Origin: Perkinsus olseni
Lineage: Eukaryota; Perkinsozoa; Perkinsida; Perkinsidae
Assembly: GCA_013115135.1 (NCBI GenBank)
Contig: JABANP010000577.1
Coordinates: 1 to 31,334, forward strand
Direction of reading: 5' to 3'
DNA: 31,334 nucleotides
Position 1 is the first letter of the stretch. Every line of letters starts with the position of its first letter. The notes under the pieces are model-generated. The model made no database searches. It was given only the letters and a program-made list of their open reading frames with translations, and had not been told where the DNA came from. Of this stretch, positions 1 to 7,945 are shown one piece after another. The position numbers were made by a program, and so were the translations under genes.

Positions 1-611
1 TTGGAAGGCACCTTGGTGCTGGGAAGTACAATACCGAGACAGCTACGCCCTTGTGCGTTTTTGTGTGTCGTGTCTGTATTGTGTGGAAGCTAGCGCTTCA
101 GACATTTGGTCTCCTGATCTGCATCGTTATTAGAAGTTGTAGCGGTACCATCTCGGTTTTGTTGTCGTGTGAGTAGTACTATTTTCAGTTGGTCTCTCCG
201 TGTCTCGCGATTTAACCCACCCGCTGCCTCCCGAGGGCTGAGTGATCGGTGTGGGTAGCTGTCTCACACTATCTTCGTGTACAGAGGGCTACTGGTTTGG
301 TGTCTGGTTCCGGAGGGCGTTTAGCAGATGCGGATTACCACCTCCGTTAACCATCAACACCTACTTCCGGTTAGCCCTTGCGTCGTACAAGGTTTCTGGT
401 AGCACGTCGTGCTCGGCAGCTACCCAAGTAGCAATTCTGCCTTCTCCGCCCATGAGTTCTGCGGTCTTGAGTTTACACGAGTGCGTAGCAAAGCGGGATT
501 GCACTTTCATCTTAATCTCTTTCGTAGTGGAAAATTAGATCCTAAGAAGGCTCAGCATCGGCCCAGTAAGAGCTATTCGTCGAGCACTCCCGGCTGGGTT
601 TTCGTTAAACC

Positions 612-660
612 TGATCGGGGGTCGAACGCGGCACCGTACTGCTGACGGTGAAGATCATCA
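612..660 (-). repeat. Weak tRNA B-box-like segment
   Basis: On the - strand the segment around 616-630 reads GCGTTCGACCCCCG, a fair match to the tRNA T-arm/B box. I see no convincing D-arm or acceptor stem and no T run behind it. It may be a worn member of the tRNA-like family described elsewhere in the window, or chance. Confidence 0.2.
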
Positions 661-2755
661 TCGTCATCTCCTAATCGACACTGTCACACCAATAACGTGC
701 CCACGACACTTGTCATTTTTTCGATGTTATAAGGGCAGCTCTTCTACAATTCATAATCATTTTACGATCGAATCATCGTTAATTTCATACCGTAAAATCC
801 GCAATCTATCAGCAGTTTGTCGTTTGTCCATCCTCATGTGTCGTCAAGATTCACCCCAGCGCCCCTCCCGCAGTCCCCGACCGTTGCAACTAGTCGAAAC
901 TGCAGGGAAGGACCTTCACCACTTTCTACAACATCATTTCGAATATGTCTCTCCCAAGGCCGGTAAAAAATCTCAAAAATTCGCATGAAAAAATCAGAAT
1001 TTTCATTTTTTTCAGATAAAATTTGGCATCGGTCGACGGTCGTCGGTTTTTCCTGTTTCCTGTTGGCGATTATTACGGGCCCGGCCTTTATTCTACAACA
1101 CTGTTTCTTCGGAGCGCTCGTGTGTCTCACAGAGTCCCTTGCAAGGTGAGAGCGTATCTTAGGTTGAAGATGGGATGATACGGAATTGCTTGATTCAGTT
1201 TCGCTGCTGACTATGTGTTCATAGAAGATGATACCCACCCAGCCCAGCGGATAGATCGCTACCTGTGCGTTGTCTTCGTCGCTGTCACCTGGTACGACTG
1301 TATCGTTGGACTCAGCTACTCGGTGAGTGGACTGAGAAGGAGTTGGCTGAATAAAGACGATAAAGATTCCTTAGCTGTTCGGAGTTTCCGAGATGGTAGA
1401 TCCCAGGGGAGCAGTTGAGAAATGCATAAATTAATTTGGACTGATTCGAAACTTTCTCATCTATTCTGGGATTGTTTCTAATACGTCAAAGTCGATTCTC
1501 AATTTCGGGATCGATTCATCGTCTTGGCCATCAGCCGGGTTCTCCAAGAAAGATGGACTAATTTCAGAAATTATAACTCTCTATGGCAGCCAGTCCAGTG
1601 AATTCTCTTCTCGAGTTTCACAAATTCTGATTCAGGAATTACGTTTGAGTCATGGAGTGTTTGTGCATGGCGAGCGGCAGTGAAGAATGTGCGAGAATGT
1701 CAACCGCACGAACACCGCTGTAGACTTCCATGAATATTGGAAAAGATGGTATTCAATCAGATGCCATTTTCGTGGCAAAATACGAGTAAAGTACGAATAA
1801 GATTCCGCAAATGTCGATCCTAGTCTGTACGGAATGGAGAGGCAACGCTTGGCATCAAATCTGATACAAAAATTGCAAAATTGCATAACCCCCTTCATCC
1901 GCGTTCAGGTGGTGACGATGTGCCTGCTGATGGTGCCCGTCTTTGCCCTTCTGCATTTTTCAAGGGCCAGTACGACTAAGCGTCAATGGGTTACGAGACA
2001 TGTAGTGAGGGGAGGGCAGGGCAGGGTATGAGCACTGCGGAGGAGGGTGTTGATGTTGCTCGGGAAATATTTTCAAAAAAAGGTCAAATTTAGGTTGAAG
2101 TTCCGGAAATTTCCGATTTTTTTTGAGGAAAAATAAGAATTTTACGTGGAAAACTGTAATTTTCATATTTTTTGCAGAAATTTTACCTACAGAACGTTTA
2201 TATAGTTGTTTTTAGATTCTGAAAATTGTTTTATTGATTGCAATCAGTTTTTGCCTCGTTCCTGAGGAAACGGCTGTCTGTGAGTCGTTACTGATACCGA
2301 AAATATTGAAAATTTCCTCCCCGCTTTCGGGAGTCTGTGTTGCTGCTCGTCACTGCGAAGGAGGTCGTTTCAACTTCTTGAATTCGAAAGTAGGGATTTT
2401 TTCTCGATCGGAGATTGTCCAGATGAGGCGTGACGCATCGCACAAAACTAGACAAAACTATCATCAAAACTACGATAACTAAGATCGCTCTCAGACTGAG
2501 TCTCAGTATCTCACCAATACTAAACTGAATTGCCCATGTTTGTTCAAGCGAGCAAGTTGTTGAAGGGCGATTCTTCCCTTAACGACTTTCGCTTCGCCTT
2601 GCCGTCGGATGCGGAAGTCGCACCATTCCGACCGTTCGTGTTCGTACAAATATTTCCCTTCGGCCAAAGCATATGTGAACGCAAACGGATTGGTATGAAA
2701 TTCGGCTGTTCGGGAACGCTTCTCTCTATAGTTGAGCGTTAGAATACAATTTTGA

Positions 2756-2868
2756 CTGAAAAATGGTGGGCCTGGGATTCGAACCGGGGACTCTTGCGTG
2801 CAGTTAATATTTCACTATCTAGAGTTGACGCCTCCGCCACGCGAGCTCTGCCACTTCGTCACGAAGAC
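2756..2868 (-). repeat. Degenerate tRNA-like element ending in CCA, T run and CAG
   Basis: Read on the - strand, this shows an A-box-like GTGGCAGAGC, a long middle part, a B box (GGTTCGAATCC) and then CCCACCA followed at once by TTTTTCAG. The T-arm has only some paired positions and no 5' acceptor strand matches the 3' one, so it is not a normal tRNA gene. The T run plus CAG is the same ending seen in the tRNA-like introns at 5871-5948, 7051-7115 and 27040-27112. It could therefore be an intron end of an unrecognised - strand gene. Confidence 0.45.
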
Positions 2869-2937
2869 CCAGTACTGTAAGCTCCCGGGCAATGTTGCAC
2901 TTTAGAATTTTGATTCCATCTTGTGGGTACTGCCTTG

Positions 2938-2955
2938 AATTTTGTGGCGCGTGAC
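2938..2955 (+). repeat. GTGGCGCG intronic motif, copy 1 (variant)
   Basis: This is a variant (AATTTTGTGGCGCGTGAC) of an 18-base motif found in several introns of the window. A GTATCTTCAG sequence follows 11 bases later and would make a good splice acceptor, although no gene has been recognised here. Confidence 0.4.
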
Positions 2956-3658
2956 AGTTCTTCTGCGTATCTTCAGTTCATCTGGCATCTGCTAGGGTCG
3001 ACTGGAGTGGCGTTAACCCTATTGGCGGGCACACCAACTTGGAGCCATCCGCATATCAAAATCTTTCCGGTGAGTGCACCCAAGGGCGTATCTTTTCTTC
3101 TCGCGTAGTCCTTGGAAAATTTTTGGCCTGTTTTTGGATTGCGGAAATTTTTCCGAAGCGAGTAGTGGGGAATTTTTGATGAGTGAAATTCTTCGGGAGC
3201 GTGTGACCCCTTGGTTGGCTGTCTCACTTCGGCCATGAAAATTACGAAAAATTTGGTATCGTGAGTGATGCCCGACGGTGAATGAACTTTCGCTCAATTC
3301 AGGACTTTGGCATTCTTTGAAAGCAAGTTATCATCGCCGGTCGCGACAAGATTTAAATCATCCAGGATTTAGTGATTCTTCCTGCTCTTTTTCGAGCGTT
3401 GAGTTTCCGTTAAGACTGAGTGGCATAAATGCTTGGGGGGAGGGGGGCGTCTTGGTTGGTCGAATAAAATTCCTCCGTCGTTGCCTTGGATGAAGGGAGG
3501 TTCTTGTGAAGGCTTTCGTATCTTATTTCGAAGGGAGCGAAGGATTGGATCTGAAGATCTGTTGGGTTGATTCTGGAGTTCAGGTCAGAAGGGGAATTTT
3601 TAGAGTGTGACGAGTAGCTTCGCTCCGCTGTAGGTTTTTGCTTGTTTTTATTCTGACC

Positions 3659-6600
3659 ATGAGTGACGACGCTAGCACTACATGGTCGGGTTTGATTGGA
3701 AACGAATTGCCGAGGGCAGTGGCTGCGCAGCAGGAAGAATCTAGAAAGATACGCCACCTGATGGAGGCGGCCACGGGCCGGGACCCCCTCAGTACTCGAC
3801 CGGAGACCAGCGTTAGCCTGAGAGTTGGGGACGCTTCTTTCGAAGAGAATCTTTTTAACAAGGCTTGTCGACGCAAAAGGCGGCCAACGTCTGCTTCGGC
3901 CGGTAGTAGGTTGAAACGGCCGCGAAAGAATCTTTCCAGTGTGGGTTCGAGCTCTCCGGGCACACCGGAGAGTGATGGATCAGTTCGCAGCAGTGGGATT
4001 AAAAAATCCGAGCGGAGCGAAGCACCGGCAGAAAAGAGAAATTCGCAGAACCATGGAGAAAGCCTGCTGGATCGTCTTTGCGATGATGAGCACATGGCTG
4101 GGGATTCGGTGATCCCTCCCGAGGCGGCCAGGAAGCTGACGGAGGCATGGGAAGAGGAGGGCGGCGCTTCGCCCAGTCGTGAAACGGTTGATCGATTGCT
4201 GTGCACTGAGGGCCTTGACGAAGAATGCGTGATGAGCTTTTGGCAACGACAGCGGACGCGGCGGCCCGAGGGCAAACGAGGATCGGCGAAGGTGGCTGTG
4301 AAAGTAGAGAAGTCGAAGGAGAGGACGAAGCTGTTGAGGGGAAGGGTTACTAGCAAGGAGATGGTAGGAGGCGGGTTGGTCGTATTAAAGGAAATCTTTA
4401 ATGGCCCATTGATGCCGGTTGATGATTAGTAGTATCTTAGGTCGACCATAGTATTTCTCGAATTCACTTCCCTGCGTCGGGTATGGTATCAAAGGGTGTT
4501 GTTTGACGAATGGTGCAGCGCAAAGACGTGGAGTTCCTGGGCACTGGGGAGGCGGGCTGAACGGAAAATAAAATATCTTCTCGCTGGGCGTGGACAATTG
4601 GTTCCGCGATTTTTGGATGAAGGTCATGCATCGACCTTGGATACGAATTTGGAAGATTCATTGATGGCCAAGGCAGGAGAAGGCTGAAAACATGCTTGGC
4701 GTATTAGGGTTGGGCCGGTGTCTTTCCGTGGAAAATTAGTTTTTTCTGGCCCTTTTCGCGAAATAATTTCGTGGCGCGCGACATCTTTCTTCCGAATTTT
4801 TCGAGTGAGATGCTTGGGGTGCGGTATTAGGTGAATCGTAAATTTATGAAGGCCTTGGTGAGAGAGAAAAGTCCTTCGGTGAAGCGAAGAGCTCTTCTCT
4901 CGGTTTTTAACGACCCCGCGGAGGCAGCAAAGGCAGAGGTTGTTGCGAGGTGGGGGATCGAACCAGGGACCTTCGGATTACGCTAGCATGCTCAGCTTCG
5001 TCAATCGGAAGGGTATCGAGCTTCTGCGAGACTGGCTTCGAGAGCTTGCTGGTGAGAGGGACCCCGACACACCCTTAGTCGACGCATGCCTGTCCTCGTT
5101 GGACCAGCTGGAGATCACCGAAGACACTCTAAGGAGCACGGGCATTGGCCGAGTGAGTTGATGACCGGCTCTGTCAATTTTAATCGATGACCGGCACTTT
5201 CGCTGCGCCATTTTGATCGATTTCCGAGTGCAGGGGGTTCCCTGCAATTCCACTGGCTCAGTGTGGAACGGGTCCCATTATTCAGAATATTTTTCATATT
5301 TTGTTGATGAAACTGAATGCTTGTGTACAGGTCGTAACGGTCGTAGTGAAGCGATTCACAATAGCCTCGGAGAGCGTGGCTTCGGCTGGGCGAGCGCTAC
5401 TTGAGAAGTGGAAGGCAATCGTCACTGAGTCGAGGAAGGCGGCCTTGGCAGGCAGTGCAGCGGCGGTGCCGAGTGTGACTAACGCCCATACGTGAGTCTG
5501 GCTTAATTTCGTGGCGCGCGACGGTTCTGTGTCGCTCCTCAGGCCTTCGCCGCGGAGAGTTTCACCAGAGTAAGGCTACGAAAAAAGAAGTATTCATGCC
5601 CCGCTTCGCTTTGCTCAGTCCTCCGTCGGCCGAGTCATCTGGAGGGCTGAGGTTGGCTGATGCCCAGTCGCCGAAGCAGATGGCCGAGCCCGTCCGCGAC
5701 GACCCTCCGAAGGGTGAAGTCCCCGAGGCCATGGTTTTGATGATTTGGGATCGTTTTTTAGGAGGAGATGATGCTGACTTGGACTGTCTGATGGACTTGA
5801 TGGGAGAGGAGGCGGGTGGGGGAGAGGGTGGAGAGTCGACGCCGAAGCCAAGAGACCAGGGCGTTCTGTCGTAAGTTTGGTCGAGTGGTTGAGCGTCCTG
5901 TCGCCCATCCGAAGGTCCGCGTTCGATCCCCGGAAGAGACGTTTTTAGACTTATGGCTCTTCCGGGGTCTGAGGACTTTGAAGACGAAGAAGAGGAGAAG
6001 CCTGAGGCCACCTTGGACCTCTCTGCATCGGTCGAGAGTACACCTAAGATACGCTGGAAGGAGGACAGCGAGCTCGTCTCCATGGTCCTCTTCGAGAAGA
6101 ATGAACCCCTTTGGGAAACTGTTGCGTAGAAAGACCATCCCTCCGCTGTCCCCAATCGAATTTTTTCAGGGCAATCGCGAACGCCCGAGGGAAACATGTT
6201 CGTTATGTTGAGCATGGACACACGTCGAAGTTCATGGAACAGAGGAAAAAGGAGGCTGCCATGGTAGGGCCGCCGAGGGGTCGTTCTTGTTCCATTTGAG
6301 TGTCGCTGCTCAGGGCGGCTCACACCTTGGCAGCGACGAGAAGAAGCCTCAAGAATGCTGTGACGCTGTGACGGCTAGTGTTATTTTTAACCATTCTTTC
6401 CTGCCTTGTGTCGCTGTCCCTTCCGACTGCATAGTCAACAAGAAACAGCTCCAGATGAGGAGCTACGAGCGCCAAGACCTCGCGGACTTGCACGGGATAC
6501 GGTCGGAAGAACTGTACCAACACGCTCGAGTTCCCAACTCACCGGCGGAGCCAGACACGAACGCTACGATTCTTGCCACCCTTAATGGGATTCGCGGGGA

Positions 6601-7124
6601 TACCGTAGACATGCCGTTGAGGACGCAGCCGCAAGAGAAGCTATCGGAGAGATCACCGAACTCGCCCTCAGGGACTCCACCGGGGTCACCTTATGCCGGG
6701 GGTAAACGGCGAAGGGTCGGTGGAATTTCGAAGGTTGCGCTGATAAATTGAAGTATCTTTGTACGAGCTCGACCTGAGTGAGTCGTGCACGAGTAACCTT
6801 AAGATACCAATCGGTGTGAACTCATTAATCGAGACCCAATGAATTGCTGATGATTCGCTATTGGAAGCCGCTGCTGACTAACTAGCCCGCCTGCGACGTT
6901 TAGGGGAATTTCGTGGCGAGTGACGCTTTGTCAGGATACAACCACTCGGCAATGGTCTACACGCCCTACTATGGATCTCATGGATACTCCCAGAATGAAC
7001 TGGAAACTGCACAGCTACGGATGGCCTACCTTCAAGCTGATGGAAGATATGTAAGAGGCAGCACTCTCATCCGAAAGGTTCCGGGTTCGATCCTCGGTCA
7101 GGGTATTTTTCTCAGATGTCCTAA
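3659..7124 (+). CDS. LUMINIDEPENDENS/PNUTS-like protein: homeodomain-like, TFIIS-N (LW) domain, PP1-docking motif; multi-exon
   Basis: Predicted exons: 3659-4363, 4831-4949, 4987-5152, 5331-5491, 5543-5569, 5619-5870, 5949-6120, a piece ending 6263, 6314-6701, 6935-7050, 7116-7124. Phases match at every junction except 6120 to about 6170/6213, where I cannot choose the acceptor. Exon 1 encodes a basic region, then a homeodomain-like stretch at about residues 151-205 with a degenerate recognition helix (SFWQRQRTRR; the usual Asn51 is missing). Exons 3-4 encode a clear TFIIS N-terminal (LW) domain (LEITEDTLRSTGIGR, then LLEKWKAIV). Exon 7 carries PKIRW, a PP1-binding RVxF motif, followed by acidic/aromatic residues as in PNUTS. 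A homeodomain plus LW domain is the architecture of plant LUMINIDEPENDENS, and LW plus RVxF that of animal PNUTS. Both target PP1-type phosphatase to RNA polymerase II termination; the role here is inferred. The C-terminus is Pro/Ser then Tyr-rich. It was joined to the upstream exon because 4364-4830 has a good GTAGGA/TTAG pair with phase 0 on both sides. The alternative is two separate genes. Confidence 0.68.
4765..4782 (+). repeat. GTGGCGCGCG intronic motif, copy 2
   Basis: An exact AATTTCGTGGCGCGCGAC copy inside the predicted intron 4364-4830 of the LD/PNUTS-like gene, about 50 bases before the acceptor. Confidence 0.7.
4950..4986 (-). repeat. 37-nt intron made of an antisense tRNA 3' half
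   Basis: The predicted intron runs GTGGGG...CGCTAG, and removing it joins phase 2 to phase 2 in the LD/PNUTS-like gene. Its complement reads like a tRNA 3' half: TAATCCGAAGGTCC, then the B box GGTTCGATCC. The CCGAAGGTCC core is shared with the sense-oriented element at 5871-5948. T-arm pairing is poor (two of five pairs), so the tRNA is not functional. At 37 nt nearly the whole intron is tRNA-derived. The splice sites are weak, so this intron needs RNA support. Confidence 0.5.
5505..5522 (+). repeat. GTGGCGCGCG intronic motif, copy 3
   Basis: An exact AATTTCGTGGCGCGCGAC copy that makes up a third of the 51-nt predicted intron 5492-5542 (GTGAGT ... CTCAG). It lies 20 bases before the acceptor. 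Confidence 0.7.
5871..5948 (+). repeat. 78-nt intron made of a sense tRNA-like sequence with terminal T run
   Basis: The intron begins GTAAGT and ends TTTTTAG, and its removal joins phase 2 to a one-base completion in frame. Inside are an A box (TGGTCGAGTGG, a near-perfect match to the tRNA D-arm consensus), a tRNA-like middle with CCGAAGGTCC, a B box (GTTCGATCC) with four of five T-stem pairs, and then TTTTT. The T run is what a Pol III terminator looks like, and here it also serves as the polypyrimidine tract. No complete acceptor stem is seen. Confidence 0.72.
6702..6934 (+). other. Intron with two GTATCTT-type heptamers and the GTGGCG motif
   Basis: The donor GTAAAC follows a Gly-rich coding stretch and the acceptor is TTGTCAG; phase 1 is kept. 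The intron carries GTATCTT near 6753, its complement near 6803, and a variant of the AATTTCGTGGCG motif at 6907-6924, ten bases before the acceptor. A competing model (donor at 6734, acceptor at 6903) also keeps frame but uses a poor donor. Confidence 0.5.
7051..7115 (+). repeat. 65-nt intron made of a sense tRNA-like sequence with terminal T run
   Basis: The intron begins GTAAGA and ends TATTTTTCTCAG, and its removal gives a phase-0 join followed by Met-Ser-stop. The donor lies in a D-arm-like GTAAGAGGC. Then come CTCATCCGAAAGG, which resembles a Met-tRNA anticodon region, and a B box (GGGTTCGATCC) with four of five T-stem pairs including one wobble. The T run follows after ten bases. The layout matches 5871-5948. 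Confidence 0.68.
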
Positions 7125-7945
7125 CTTGACGAGTCGTGAGCACTGAGAAGGTGGGTGTGGTTCTCTTGAACCAGTGAAAATCTCTTTTCACGTATCTTGG
7201 AAAATTCGGTGTAGGTCATGCTTCAACCTTAGATACTTCGAGCAGGACGCCAACCGCTGCCCTTTGTTGATAATGACCGCGCGCCGCTTTATTAGCGTAT
7301 CTTTTTCTGCTACTATATTGTAAAGTTGATAACATCACGTCCGTCTTCTTTCTCATTACTATTCTGTTTCATTTTCCTCATCCAAAATGACGGGTTTCGT
7401 TCAAAAGTGAGCTAGTCGGGAATCTTCCTCGGCGGGGGAGGAGATGGGCTCACTTCATCGTCATCATTAACTCGTTCCCAATTATTCATTCTGCTCTGAA
7501 CGATCATCGAGGTTTTGGGAAGAGAATTCGATGATGCTTCTATGAGGCCCCCAAAAATCGCTAGTACGCTCGTTTAAGCGTGGCGATCAAGTCAGAGTCA
7601 AAAAAACAATTTTTCCGAGGCATAGACGATTTTTTCGTTGAAGACAGCCTCCCGAAAAAAAGGACGGCCTTTCAGTTCTCCAACTTGTCCGTGGGGGGCC
7701 CGCTCCGGGCGGGTGCAGTCGAAATCGAAATTTCGTCTCATCGCTAGGGACTCGATTTCAACATGGACTCGGAGCCTTGTCGAAGTTGCAATTTTCCGTG
7801 ATTTTCTTCGAGACGATTTTTCCATTCGCGAGAGTTCTCTTGAAGGAAAAAGGGTCCGCGGATCCTTCCATGGGAACTACTCTTGCGGGATGATATTATT
7901 AAAATCTTGACGGTTGCGGCATACCAGAATTTCACCATCTCCTAA
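7125..7945. other. Intergenic region before the capping-enzyme gene
   Basis: No exon is recognised. GTATCTT occurs near 7193 and 7300. The stretch 7560-7900 has A/T-rich runs around a GC-rich patch (7690-7725). The ATG at 7946 follows CATCTCCTAA, so the promoter and any leader acceptor of the next gene should lie here. Confidence 0.45.

Larger units (their letters stand above)
1..3658. other. Long stretch without a supportable gene
   Basis: I find no conserved protein motif and no chain of exons with matching phases here. Open frames are short (under about 135 codons) and look random. The region is rich in AAATTTTT/GGAAATTTTT tracts like those in introns further on. It also holds several copies of the window-wide GTATCTT heptamer (near 1153, 2967, 3087 and 3518), one copy of the GTGGCGCG intronic motif (2938-2955) and one tRNA-like element (2756-2868). 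The last two suggest that unseen introns, and so an unrecognised gene, may lie around 2700-3000. The part next to 3659 should contain the promoter of the following gene. Confidence 0.5.

Noticed and set aside
3580..4356. 258-codon open frame on the - strand
   Set aside because: It is a mirror of the LD/PNUTS-like exon 1, with no motif of its own; the + frame has the homeodomain-like sequence and fits the downstream exons.
5562..6323. 253-codon open frame on the - strand
   Set aside because: It lies opposite the exons with the PP1 motif and the tRNA-like intron, with no recognised family and Ser/Pro-rich shadow composition.
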